From Terriglobales bacterium (GTDB taxonomy: Bacteria; Acidobacteriota; Terriglobia; Terriglobales; Acidobacteriaceae): 64,000 bases of DNA. The notes beneath the pieces were generated by a model, which ran no database searches, was not told where the DNA came from, and saw nothing but the letters and a program-made list of their open reading frames with translations. Positions 9,861 to 17,941 of the stretch are shown here, piece by piece. Every line of letters begins with the position of its first letter. Within the stretch, counting starts at the first letter, position 1. The DNA lies in NCBI GenBank assembly GCA_035567895.1, contig DATMPC010000070.1, forward strand, positions 62,001 to 126,000, given 5' to 3'. The position numbers and the translations under genes were made by a program.

Positions 9861-10094
9861 TTAGCTAGTCGCTTCCAACCGCTCAGCGATCTGGTTCAGC
9901 GTTTGCTGAATGCGATCCAGCTCAGCCTGAGTGGCATTCGCGAGCTGCTCAATGCTCTCCGGTGCTCGCTCCAGATGGCGGCTCAAGCTGCCCACGATCT
10001 CGCGACCCTTTTCAGTGACGAGGAATACTCCGAGCCCACCCAGAAGCACTCCCAGGCCGCCAAGGCCATACGTAAGTTGTTTGTTTTTGTCCAT
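9861..10094 (-). CDS. Small membrane-anchored coiled-coil protein, function unknown
   Basis: 77 residues. An N-terminal glycine-rich span (LTYGLGGLGVLLGGLGVFLV) precedes TEKGREIV and a C-terminal amphipathic helix rich in Glu, Gln and Leu (LANATQAELDRIQQTLNQI) that probably forms a coiled coil. The pattern resembles YtxH-like stress-related small proteins, but I do not recognise a specific family. It is transcribed away from the glycine-zipper protein at 10381. Confidence 0.7.
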   Translation of the reverse strand: MDKNKQLTYGLGGLGVLLGGLGVFLVTEKGREIVGSLSRHLERAPESIEQLANATQAELDRIQQTLNQIAERLEATS

Positions 10095-10380
10095 CCCCGG
10101 TCAAAACCCCACTTCCCGCCGCCCTCAGCCAGAGCAGCCCCTTACCTGCAGAATATGATGCAGGTCCTCCCCTGAAGGCGACAGGAAAGTAGCTGGATGG
10201 GTTACGAACGCCAGTGAGCGGTTACTACAGGCAGCCAACGGTTGTAGCTAATTTGAAATAAAGAGCTTGCCCGTTTCGGCTATTCAAACGCCAACTTTCT
10301 GGCGGCACCCGGGTTTAATTCTCCGTCTAACCAAATCGTAGTACCTCGTCGGAGTAGGGAAACAAATCAGAGGAGACCAC

Positions 10381-11058
10381 ATGAAGAAGCTATGGGCCAC
10401 CGCAACCGTCGCATTGGGGATGTGTATCACTCCAGCGTTAGGAGCATTTGGACAGATCGATATGAGCCAGGGACCGGTGCTCAACCAGCGCAATCAAGGG
10501 CCGAGCGCACAGAATGTGATCCCAGCCGACACGCAGTTTGAAATCCAGCTCAAGGACACGCTCGACACGGCCAAGGATTCGCCGGGCAAAAAGTTCAAAG
10601 CGAAATTGGCGCAAGATCTAGTCGCTCCCGATGGAACGCGCATTCCCATGGGATCCGAGATCAAAGGCCACGTAAGCGACCTGGATCGCGGGCTGCATTC
10701 GCGTCTGCTGCTCAGCTTTGACGAAATCAAGACCAAACACGGCTGGGTCCCGCTTGCAGCCACCGTTGCTGGAGTTCCCGGAGAGCACGGCGTTCAATCT
10801 GAAACCGGACCTGAAGGTGAGATCAAGCACGCCAAGGTGGATACTCGTCGCACCGTGGAATCGGCCGCCGCAGGAGCTGCGATCGGCGCCCTGGCTGGCG
10901 TCGCCGCAGGCGGTGGCAAAGGCGCTGCTATTGGTGCAGGCGTTGGTGGCGGACTCGGCACTGGTGTAGGGCTGTTGACTGGCCGCAATATTCGCCTGAA
11001 CAAAGGTCAGGCACTCGACCTGCGACTGGACCGCGACATCTTCCTGCCGCGTGGATAA
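10381..11058 (+). CDS. Secreted glycine-zipper protein
   Basis: 225 residues with a signal peptide (MKKLWATATVALGMCITPALGA), an AGAGGAG ribosome site and a strong downstream terminator. After a beta-rich region (PADTQFEIQLKDTLDTAK, with VAPDGTRIPMGSEIKGHV) come about 55 residues of alternating Gly/Ala (AAAGAAIGALAGVAAGG), a glycine zipper that probably inserts in or oligomerises at the outer membrane. It ends in RLDRDIFLPRG. The same layout recurs in the protein at 54782-55516, suggesting paralogs. Function is unknown. Confidence 0.8.
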   Translation: MKKLWATATVALGMCITPALGAFGQIDMSQGPVLNQRNQGPSAQNVIPADTQFEIQLKDTLDTAKDSPGKKFKAKLAQDLVAPDGTRIPMGSEIKGHVSDLDRGLHSRLLLSFDEIKTKHGWVPLAATVAGVPGEHGVQSETGPEGEIKHAKVDTRRTVESAAAGAAIGALAGVAAGGGKGAAIGAGVGGGLGTGVGLLTGRNIRLNKGQALDLRLDRDIFLPRG

Positions 11059-11079
11059 CGGCTTCACCTTGGAGGTGAC

Positions 11080-11107
11080 AAAAGGGCGACCAACAGGTCG
11101 CCCTTTT
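11080..11107 (+). terminator. Rho-independent terminator after the glycine-zipper gene
   Basis: AAAAGGGCGACC (11080-11091) pairs perfectly with GGTCGCCCTTTT (11096-11107) around AACA: a 12-bp stem with a terminal T run. It ends 49 bases after the stop at 11058. Confidence 0.9.
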
Positions 11108-11166
11108 ACTTGCGCGGGAACAGCTCAATGGACGTTTCCGAGCGGCCTCGTTTATGCTGCGACGCC

Positions 11167-12600
11167 ATGAACCGCTCGCCCTTCGTTTTGATTTCGATTC
11201 GTTTATTAATCACTTGCATATGCGCAACCACCTTCGCTCAAAGTCCCCCGACTGCTCCCAGACTGCAGGTTAGCTCAAGCCACCGTTGGCTTCAGTACGC
11301 CGACGGCAAGCCGTTCTTTTACTTGGGTGACACCGCGTGGCATCTCTTCCCGAACCTGACGCGAGAGCAAGCCGACCTTTACCTCTCAAATCGGGCTGCC
11401 AAGGGTTTCTCTGTGATTCAGGCATGTGTCCTGAACGACGTGGACCAGGCAAATGCGTATGGGGACAAGCCTCTCCTGAATCGGGATCCCGACAAGCCAA
11501 ACGAAGCTTACTTCCGCCACGCGGACTACATCGTCAACAAGGCCGAACAGCTTGGTTTATTTGTCGGCATGTTGCCCACATGGGGAAATAACTGGACCCG
11601 TCATAACGCAAAACCGCCATATGTCTTCAATGCGCAGAATGCGCGTTCCTATGGACGGTTTCTTGGTTCCCGTTATAGGAACAAGCCAATCATATGGATT
11701 CTCGGTGGCGATGAGGGCATACGCACGGAGGAAGAGCGCGCCATCATCGAAGCGCTGGCCGCCGGACTACGTGAAGGAGACGGCGGCACACATCTGATCA
11801 CTTACCATCCGCGAGGTCCGGGACGCTCCTCCGACTACTTTCAGCAGGCTCCGTGGCTCGACTTCAACATGTATCAGTCATCGCACGGCGCTCACGATCA
11901 CGATAACGGACTCTTCGCAGAGCACGACTATGCGCTGCAGCCTACAAAGCCCACGCTCGACGGAGAGCCGCGTTATGAAACGCTGATGGTTGGCTTCTAC
12001 TATCCTGACGCCAGCAAGTACGACCGCTTTGACGAGTACGACGTACGCCAAGCCGCCTATTGGTCGATTCTGGCCGGAGCTTGTGGCCACACATACGGAA
12101 ACAATAACATCTGGCAAATGTGGGAGCCCGGTCGCAAAGCAGAGATTTCACCAAACATGGCGTGGTACCAGTCCCTCGATCATCCGGGCGCGTTCCAAAT
12201 GGGAATACTCCGTCGGTTATTCGAATCGCGTCCATTCCAGAAGCTCGCTCCGGATAAAGAATTGGTTGTGAACGGCGCGACGAATGGCGGCGCCAAGATC
12301 CGCGCTGCGCGCGCTGAAGATGGTTCCTTCGCCTTCATCTATTCCCCGCGCGGCGAATCATTCACTGTCGATAAGAGCCGACTGAAGGCCGTCCGGCTGA
12401 AAGAGATCTGGTTCGATCCGCGTTACGGCGCGACCTATCACTTCCACAGCACAACCAATGAGGGATATCAAACCTACGCTCCTCCGACTTCAGGACGAGG
12501 TCAGGACTGGCTGCTGATTCTTGAAGACGAGGCAGCTGGATTCCCGGCGCCCAGCGCTTTTCGGTTGCCTAATGAGAGCACCATTGGACAGACTCGCTGA
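11167..12600 (+). CDS. Secreted glycoside hydrolase, DUF4038/apiosidase-like (GH140 type)
   Basis: 477 residues. ATG 11167 opens a signal peptide ending near TTFAQS; an in-frame ATG at 11110 abuts the terminator and is less likely. The body is a TIM-barrel-like domain of the DUF4038 type: GKPFFYLGDTAWHLF, FVGMLPTWGNNW, WILGGDEG with a probable catalytic aspartate, and LDGEPRYE with a probable catalytic glutamate. A C-terminal beta domain follows (FAFIYSPRGESFTV). Members of this family release apiose from pectin-type side chains, so a role in plant polysaccharide breakdown is inferred. No other glycan genes are adjacent. Confidence 0.83.
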   Translation: MNRSPFVLISIRLLITCICATTFAQSPPTAPRLQVSSSHRWLQYADGKPFFYLGDTAWHLFPNLTREQADLYLSNRAAKGFSVIQACVLNDVDQANAYGDKPLLNRDPDKPNEAYFRHADYIVNKAEQLGLFVGMLPTWGNNWTRHNAKPPYVFNAQNARSYGRFLGSRYRNKPIIWILGGDEGIRTEEERAIIEALAAGLREGDGGTHLITYHPRGPGRSSDYFQQAPWLDFNMYQSSHGAHDHDNGLFAEHDYALQPTKPTLDGEPRYETLMVGFYYPDASKYDRFDEYDVRQAAYWSILAGACGHTYGNNNIWQMWEPGRKAEISPNMAWYQSLDHPGAFQMGILRRLFESRPFQKLAPDKELVVNGATNGGAKIRAARAEDGSFAFIYSPRGESFTVDKSRLKAVRLKEIWFDPRYGATYHFHSTTNEGYQTYAPPTSGRGQDWLLILEDEAAGFPAPSAFRLPNESTIGQTR

Positions 12601-12639
12601 CTGCTTAACTAATTGCGGTCGCTCTTATACTTCACTGTC

Positions 12640-12700
12640 ATCCCCCGCTCCGCCGCCATGCCGGTTGCGTCACGAAACGTCCGACCGCGGAGCGGGGGAT
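12640..12700. repeat. Long GC-rich inverted repeat after the glycosidase gene
   Basis: ATCCCCCGCTCCGC (12640-12653) pairs perfectly with GCGGAGCGGGGGAT (12687-12700) across a 33-base loop, 40 bases after the glycosidase stop. No T run follows, so it looks more like a repeat or mRNA-stabilising hairpin than a terminator. Confidence 0.6.
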
Positions 12701-12754
12701 CTGCTGTTGCGTCCCACCCCCATGAAGTTAACTCAAGAGCTGTGGATTTTTTGC

Positions 12755-12836
12755 GAGCAACGGATAACAAAAATATTTTTTCAAGCGTCCGCGAGTCCCT
12801 GATTTGTTTGCCTCAAAAAAATCGTCGAGCAACGGA
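12755..12836. repeat. Paired GAGCAACGGA repeat, copy 1
   Basis: GAGCAACGGA occurs at 12755-12764 and 12827-12836, 72 bases apart, with AAAATATTTTTT shortly after the first. The same pair, spacing and AT block recur at 41556-41637. An inverted GAGCAACGGAT lies at 13171-13181, possibly marking the far end of an element of about 427 bases. Confidence 0.6.
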
Positions 12837-13049
12837 CAAACATTGATTCCTTGGTGCCAAATGAAGTATCAATGAATGTTGTACATTGTCTGTTCCGAAA
12901 TGGAACCTTTTGATTCTTGTCGCGCTCTGACGCGCTCACGGTCACGTATGACTGAGCAGCAGTACATCCCGAACTCAAGAGGCGAAGGAAAATTCGCTCC
13001 GGCATCTCTACACTTCACCTTAGCCGTCTCGCCACGACCGAAATCGATC

Positions 13050-13148
13050 CCCGGGGGATACAGGGGATATCCCCTCGGATCAAGACAGGATGCGAAAGGG
13101 ACTGGCAGGGGATATCCCGGGGACTTCCAGGGGATTTCGGGGATTTTT
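13050..13148. repeat. G-rich array of CAGGGGATATCCC-like units
   Basis: CAGGGGATATCCC occurs at 13061-13073 and 13106-13118, and a variant (CAGGGGATTTC) at 13128-13138 followed by GGGGATTTTT. Each full unit has a self-complementary GGGGATATCCC core. The array lies inside the candidate element bounded by GAGCAACGGAT motifs. Confidence 0.5.
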
Positions 13149-13307
13149 GACAAAAATGCCCCAGGCTTTAATCCGTTGCTCGCTCTGCTTACTTAGACGC
13201 CGGGCGATGATCCACACAAAAAGCATCGTTCCGCACTCAAAAGCATCAACAAAGGCGGCAGGCCCTCCCTGCTCGCGTATCCAACTCAAAACTGAAGAGT
13301 GTCCGCA

Positions 13308-14579
13308 ATGGCAACAGCTCCGAGAACAACGATTTATCCGTTTCCTTCCCCGCCAATGGGGCAGCAGGAGCTGATCGAGAACCTCCTCAAGGTCCAGAAG
13401 GCGGCAAAGAAGATGACGTCAATTCTCGATCTTGGACTCCTGGTAGATAGCGTAGTCAACGATATTGCTTGCTCCTTCGGTTGCCTGGAAGTGGATATCT
13501 TCCTGCGACATGAAACGCGAGACGAAATGGTTGCTGCCACCACGCACTGCTGTGCCACCCACGGGAAAGGGCACACGTTGAAAATTGGCGAACAAGGCAT
13601 GGTGGGGCATGTCGCTTTCACTGGCAAAATGCACTATGCGCCCAATGTGACTCTAGATCCTTACTATTTGCCGTGTGACGAAGTCGCGAAGTCAGCGCTG
13701 GCAATTCCCCTGAAGATCGGCGATCGAGTGATCGGTGTCTTTAACACCGTGCATCCTGAGGTGGACGGATTCGCGCCAGAGCAAATGAAGGTGCTACGCG
13801 CCCTGGCAGACCATATCGCCATCGCAGTCGAAAACGCGCGTCTGTTTCAACGCGAGCGCGAGCTGAATGAGCGCTTCACGAAAGAGTCTGAAGAGGCGCG
13901 CCAGATTCAGCTGCAACTTCTTCCCAATTCTTCCGTCCTGCTTCCCGAATTCGCGGTCACAGGGGCAACTCTTCAGGCCGGTGCTGTTGGAGGCGATTGG
14001 TACGACTATCTTGAGCTGCCGGACGGGAAATGGGGATTGGTGCTTGCGGATGTTTCAGGCAAAGGCATAGCGGCCGCACTGCTGATGTCGGCTACGCGCA
14101 GTGTATTCCGCGCGATCGCCGAAACGACAGCAAGTCCGGGCGAAGTGCTCACGAAACTGAACCGCACGTTATTGCGCGACTTCCCTGCTGGTCGCTTTGT
14201 AACGATGATCTACGGCGTGCTCGATCCCAGGCAGCGCACTTTCACTTTCGCAAATGCCGGTCATCCGTGGCCGGTGATCTCCAAAGGCACCTGCACGAAT
14301 TTGCTGGAGACCGAATCGGGACTGCCACTCGGCATCGCTGAGACTTCATTCTCAGAATCTACAGTCACTCTGAGCGATGACGGTCGCGTGCTCCTCTATA
14401 GTGACGGAATATCGGAAGCGCACGACCACCAGCAGCAGGAGTACGGAACCGCTCGCCTCGAATGTCTAATGCAAGGTCCGAGAATCTCAACTCAGGGAAT
14501 CCTGGACGACGTGCGCCAGTTCAGCGCTGGCCAGCCTGCATTCGACGACGCCACCGTAGTGTTGATCTCTGCGCGCTAA
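13308..14579 (+). CDS. GAF-domain PP2C/SpoIIE-type serine phosphatase (RsbU-like)
   Basis: 423 residues from ATG 13308, chosen because GAAGAG sits 8 bases before it; a GTG three codons earlier is possible. Residues about 20-175 form a GAF sensor domain (IGEQGMVGHVAFTGK, LAIPLKIGDRVIGVFN). After a helical linker, residues about 205-420 form a PP2C-like SpoIIE phosphatase with metal-binding acids in GGDWYDY, LADVSGKG, LLYSDGISEAH and FDDATVV. Such proteins dephosphorylate anti-sigma antagonists in partner-switching pathways. No anti-sigma gene is adjacent, so the target is unknown. Confidence 0.9.
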   Translation: MATAPRTTIYPFPSPPMGQQELIENLLKVQKAAKKMTSILDLGLLVDSVVNDIACSFGCLEVDIFLRHETRDEMVAATTHCCATHGKGHTLKIGEQGMVGHVAFTGKMHYAPNVTLDPYYLPCDEVAKSALAIPLKIGDRVIGVFNTVHPEVDGFAPEQMKVLRALADHIAIAVENARLFQRERELNERFTKESEEARQIQLQLLPNSSVLLPEFAVTGATLQAGAVGGDWYDYLELPDGKWGLVLADVSGKGIAAALLMSATRSVFRAIAETTASPGEVLTKLNRTLLRDFPAGRFVTMIYGVLDPRQRTFTFANAGHPWPVISKGTCTNLLETESGLPLGIAETSFSESTVTLSDDGRVLLYSDGISEAHDHQQQEYGTARLECLMQGPRISTQGILDDVRQFSAGQPAFDDATVVLISAR

Positions 14580-14589
14580 CCGGGAAGAG

Positions 14590-14670
14590 CGAACACGAAG
14601 GTTACGAAGGAAAAATCAAGGTCACGAAACTTCGTGACCTCTTCTGTCTCCTTCGTGACCTTCGTGTTCG
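14590..14670. repeat. ACGAAGG-type nested inverted repeat
   Basis: The arms 14590-14611 and 14649-14670 (core CGAACACGAAGG / CCTTCGTGTTCG) are inverted with one mismatch. Inside, GGTCACGAA and TTCGTGACC form a tight 9-bp hairpin at about 14620-14639. The architecture matches the CACGGAG elements. It lies between the phosphatase and transketolase genes. Confidence 0.8.
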
Positions 14671-14751
14671 CCTCGTCGCATTGAGGTACATTGACCTCAA
14701 CCCCCGCTAAACATAGACTGAAACGTTTCCACTTCCCTTCGGGAGCCCCCA

Positions 14752-16617
14752 GTGCCTTACTCACAAGATCTGCTCGACTCGCTACACAACATCGCCACTC
14801 AGCTCCGAATCGATTCCATTCGCGCGACGACTGCTGCGGGTAGTGGACACCCAACAAGTTCCATGTCGGCGGCCGAGATTATGGCGTGCCTATTCTTCTC
14901 GGTGATGAACTTCGATCCGCAGGATCCCGCGAATCCGGCCAACGACAAATTCATCCTTTCCAAAGGACACGCCGCACCTGTGCTCTACTCCGCATGGGCG
15001 GAGCTCGGTTACATCAGCCGCGAGCATTTGCTCACGCTGCGCAGCATCGATTCCGACCTCGAGGGACATCCCACTCCGATCCTGAAATTCGTGTCTGTCC
15101 CGACTGGCTCGCTTGGACAAGGGATCTGCGTGGCCCTCGGTTTGGCCTTCGATGCACATCTCGACGGATCAAACTTCCGCTCATACGCATTGCTAGGCGA
15201 TGGCGAGAACGCGGAAGGATCGGTCTGGGAAGCAGCCGGGGTTGCCTCTCACCATAAGGTCGATAATCTCTGCGCTATCGTTGACGTGAATCGTCTCGGA
15301 CAAAGCCAGCCCACAATGCTCGAGCACCACATGGAGATTTATCAGCAGCGTTGGTCAGCATTTGGATGGAACGCTCTGGTGGTGGATGGGCATAACGTCC
15401 GGGAGTTGCTCGAAGCTTTTGAGAATGCCAAACGTACAAAAGGAAAGCCGACAGTCATTCTCGCCCGAACGCTCAAGGGAAAGGGAGTCTCGTTCATCGA
15501 AGACAAGAACGGCTGGCACGGCAAGGCGCTAAAGAAAGACGAAGCCGAGAAAGCAATTGCAGAACTTGAGAAGCAGTTCGTGAAGACGAACGCTCCTAAG
15601 CCCATGCCGAGCAAGCCTGGAGGCAAGGCCAAGCAATACCCGCCCTACAAGCACATATCGACTCCGCAATATGAACTCGGCAAAGCAGTCGCTACCCGCA
15701 AGGCCGCCGCGCAGGCATTGGCGGAAATTGGCAAGACAAATGAAATCGTAGTGTGCACCGACGCAGACGTTGAAAACTCTACGTATACCGAGTTCTTCCA
15801 GAAAGTCGCGCCGGAGCGCTTCTTCGAGACCTACATCGCCGAACAGAACATGGTGGGGGTCACCATGGGGCTTGCGGCAGGTGGCAAGATCGGATTCACC
15901 TCGACCTTCGCTTGCTTCTTTACGCGCGCCGCCGATTTCATCCGCCTCGCCGGACTCGCCCACCTCAACGTGAAGTTCATTGGCACCCACGTTGGAGTAT
16001 CCATTGGCGAGGATGGCTCGTCGCAGATGGGCCTCGAAGATCTAAGTCTCTTCCGCGCGATGGCCGAATCGATCGTGCTTTATCCGAGCGATGCGGTCAG
16101 CGGCTGGTATGCGGTCGATCTTGCTGCCTCGCACCACGGCATTGCCTATATCCGCGCGGGCCGTCCGGAGCAGCCCGTCATTTATAGAAATGATGAGAAG
16201 TTCGAAATCGGGAAAGCCAAAGTGCTCCGCCAAAGCAATGAGGACGTTATCACCGTGGTAGGCGGAGGCGTTACGCTCACCGAGGCTCTGAAAGCATATG
16301 ACGAACTGAAGAAGCAAGGGGTTCCGCTTCGCGTGATCGATCTCTTCAGCGTTCGGCCCGTCGATACTGCAACTCTGTTGAAGGCCGCCGCTGCCACGAA
16401 CAACACGATCATTACGGTCGAGGATCACTATTGTGCCGGCGGTCTTGGCGATGCCGTCGCCGAGGCTGTTGGGCCTGAAGGCGTGAGGGTTTATCGTTTG
16501 GCCGTTCGGGAAGTACCGCACAGCGGCAAGCCGGAGGAACTGCTGGCAAAGTACAAGATCGACGCGCACGCAATCATTGAACAGGTGCACGCTGTAGCCC
16601 CTGTCGCCGTGCGCTAA
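14752..16617 (+). CDS. tkt: Transketolase
   Basis: 621 residues from a GTG start with GGGAG upstream. The N-terminal thiamine diphosphate domain has GSGHPTSS, SKGHAAPVLYSAW and GDGENAEGSVWEA near residue 150. The middle domain has the catalytic glutamate in AEQNMVGVTMGLA near 363. GVSIGEDGSSQMGLEDL and a C-terminal transketolase domain follow. It moves two-carbon ketol units between sugar phosphates in the pentose phosphate pathway. At about 620 residues it is the shorter type related to animal transketolases rather than the 660-residue E. coli type. Confidence 0.93.
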   Translation: MPYSQDLLDSLHNIATQLRIDSIRATTAAGSGHPTSSMSAAEIMACLFFSVMNFDPQDPANPANDKFILSKGHAAPVLYSAWAELGYISREHLLTLRSIDSDLEGHPTPILKFVSVPTGSLGQGICVALGLAFDAHLDGSNFRSYALLGDGENAEGSVWEAAGVASHHKVDNLCAIVDVNRLGQSQPTMLEHHMEIYQQRWSAFGWNALVVDGHNVRELLEAFENAKRTKGKPTVILARTLKGKGVSFIEDKNGWHGKALKKDEAEKAIAELEKQFVKTNAPKPMPSKPGGKAKQYPPYKHISTPQYELGKAVATRKAAAQALAEIGKTNEIVVCTDADVENSTYTEFFQKVAPERFFETYIAEQNMVGVTMGLAAGGKIGFTSTFACFFTRAADFIRLAGLAHLNVKFIGTHVGVSIGEDGSSQMGLEDLSLFRAMAESIVLYPSDAVSGWYAVDLAASHHGIAYIRAGRPEQPVIYRNDEKFEIGKAKVLRQSNEDVITVVGGGVTLTEALKAYDELKKQGVPLRVIDLFSVRPVDTATLLKAAAATNNTIITVEDHYCAGGLGDAVAEAVGPEGVRVYRLAVREVPHSGKPEELLAKYKIDAHAIIEQVHAVAPVAVR

Positions 16618-16708
16618 ATGGCAAACACACAGTTACCAGAGCCCAAGTCTTTCGTCATCTTCAGAGCGGGCTGCCTAACTGCTACTCTGCGCATCGCGGA
16701 GGTGGTAG

Positions 16709-17071
16709 ATGGGCAAGGCTTCGGTCAAGGCAAAGATCCTATATGGCGAGGGCGACTCGGAATCGCTGAAGTTGCACCTTAGCGTTCTGGAAAAGGCTGG
16801 CTACTCGGTGAAGACCGCAGCCGGACGAAAAGCCATCGAGGCAGCGGTCCGCCAGGATAAGTACGATGTTGTCGTACTCGGACACACTCTCACGAGAGAC
16901 GACCGCCACCATCTTCCCTATATGGCGAAGAAAGCGAATTCGTTGACGCGAATTCTCGTCGTGCACGCCAGCGGCAAACATCCTGAAGTGGACGCCGCGA
17001 TCGACTCGCGCGACGGCGACCGTGTTCTGCTCGATGCTCTGTCAGGTCTGCTCGAACCTTCGTACGCGTAA
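16709..17071 (+). CDS. Receiver-like protein lacking the phospho-acceptor aspartate
   Basis: 120 residues, with GGAGGT 5 bases before ATG. The fold pattern is that of a CheY receiver: AKILYGEGDSESLKLHLSVLEKAGYSV, then DVVVLGHTLTRDD, then LTRILVVHASG. In active receivers the strand-3 end is DLVLLD; here it reads VVVLGH, so the phosphorylated aspartate is replaced. A phosphorylation-independent or pseudo-receiver role is inferred. It stands alone after transketolase. Confidence 0.7.
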   Translation: MGKASVKAKILYGEGDSESLKLHLSVLEKAGYSVKTAAGRKAIEAAVRQDKYDVVVLGHTLTRDDRHHLPYMAKKANSLTRILVVHASGKHPEVDAAIDSRDGDRVLLDALSGLLEPSYA

Positions 17072-17084
17072 CTCAGCGCGAAGC

Positions 17085-17273
17085 CTACTGTTTGTCAGCA
17101 AGGAGGACTCCACCGCTCGCGTAGTCCTCCTTGGTGACTTCAACGAACGTCACCGTCACAGCCGCGCGATTCGCGCCGGCCTCTTCCACTAGTGCGTCCG
17201 TAACGCGCGCGGCAACCTTGCGCTTCTGCTCGGCCGTACGACCTTTTAAGAGTGTGATCTGAATTACTGGCAT
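17085..17273 (-). CDS. 4-oxalocrotonate tautomerase family protein
   Basis: 62 residues, the typical size. After Met removal the N-terminus is the catalytic proline (MPVIQITLLKGRTAEQKRKV), followed by the tautomerase helix and a beta hairpin. These enzymes use Pro1 as a general base to move double bonds in unsaturated keto acids. The natural substrate cannot be told here. It is the last gene of the minus-strand sucC-sucD-ndk cluster, separated from ndk by palindromic repeats. Confidence 0.85.
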   Translation of the reverse strand: MPVIQITLLKGRTAEQKRKVAARVTDALVEEAGANRAAVTVTFVEVTKEDYASGGVLLADKQ

Positions 17274-17287
17274 GTTCGGTTGTCCCG

Positions 17288-17313
17288 GTAGAGACGCAGC
17301 ACGCTGCGTCTCC
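17288..17313. repeat. GAGACGCAGC palindromic repeat, copy A
   Basis: GAGACGCAGC (17291-17300) and GCTGCGTCTC (17303-17312) form 10-bp arms around AC, preceded by GTA. It is the first of four clear copies in the window. Confidence 0.8.
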
Positions 17314-17364
17314 TGGGTAAAGTCTCAATACTCTTGCTCGCTGGCGTTCTCCGGCTTCATGGAG

Positions 17365-17390
17365 GAGACGCAGCATGCTGCGTCTCTACC
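17365..17390. repeat. GAGACGCAGC palindromic repeat, copy B
   Basis: GAGACGCAGCATGCTGCGTC plus TC spans 17365-17386 and is a perfect palindrome, followed by TACC. It lies just after the ndk stop on the minus strand. Confidence 0.85.
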
Positions 17391-17397
17391 ATGTCGT

Positions 17398-17823
17398 CTA
17401 TCGAGTGAGTTCGTATCCGGCGAAGAAGTAGCTCAGCTCAAAGCGCGCGGTGTCCTCGGCATCTGAGCCGTGAACTGAATTCGCCTCAATGCTTGCGGCA
17501 TGTTTCTTCCGAATCGTGCCATGCTCGGCCTTCGCAGGATCAGTGGCGCCCATTAGCTTTCGGAGGTCGGCAATCGCGTTCTCCTTTTCGAGCGCGAGCA
17601 CAACGATCGGTCCTAAAGACATAAATGTCGTCAATGACTCGAAGAACGGACGGGTCGCGTGGACGGCGTAGAAGCCTTCAGCTTGCGCTTTCGTAATCCA
17701 CAGCATTTTCATGCCAAGGATGTTGAAACCGGCATGCTGAATCATGGCGAGAATGTCTCCGGTCGCATTCTTTGCGACCGCGTCAGGTTTGATAATGCTA
17801 AATGTGCGCTGCAGAGTCTTCAT
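17398..17823 (-). CDS. ndk: Nucleoside diphosphate kinase
   Basis: 141 residues, family length. [14 protein letters not shown] is the N-terminal signature, and the phosphorylated histidine is His118 in NSVHGSD. It transfers phosphate among nucleoside di- and triphosphates in the cytoplasm. It follows sucD on the same strand with a gap of about 118 bases that holds a palindromic repeat. The neighbourhood is sensible because succinyl-CoA synthetase produces NTP. Confidence 0.95.
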   Translation of the reverse strand: MKTLQRTFSIIKPDAVAKNATGDILAMIQHAGFNILGMKMLWITKAQAEGFYAVHATRPFFESLTTFMSLGPIVVLALEKENAIADLRKLMGATDPAKAEHGTIRKKHAASIEANSVHGSDAEDTARFELSYFFAGYELTR

Positions 17824-17899
17824 TACTTTCTTATGAGTCCTTGTTTTTCGGATTCCTTGCGGAAACTATTCGTTTTCACCAGCAGCCCCGGCGCAAACA

Positions 17900-17927
17900 G
17901 TAGAGACGCAGCATGCTGCGTCTCTAC
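17900..17927. repeat. GAGACGCAGC palindromic repeat, copy C
   Basis: A 28-bp perfect palindrome: GTAGAGACGCAGCA is followed by its exact reverse complement. It sits between sucD and ndk. Three copies fall within 640 bases here. Confidence 0.88.
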
Positions 17928-17941
17928 CATGCTGAGTGCAT

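Larger units (their letters stand above)
12601..13307. other. 707-base gene-free region with three repeat structures
   Basis: I find no convincing gene here. It holds a 14-bp-stem inverted repeat at 12640-12700, paired GAGCAACGGA motifs 72 bases apart at 12755 and 12827 with an inverted copy at 13171-13181, and a G-rich array built on CAGGGGATATCCC at 13050-13148. The promoter of the phosphatase gene must lie near its right end. Confidence 0.6.
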
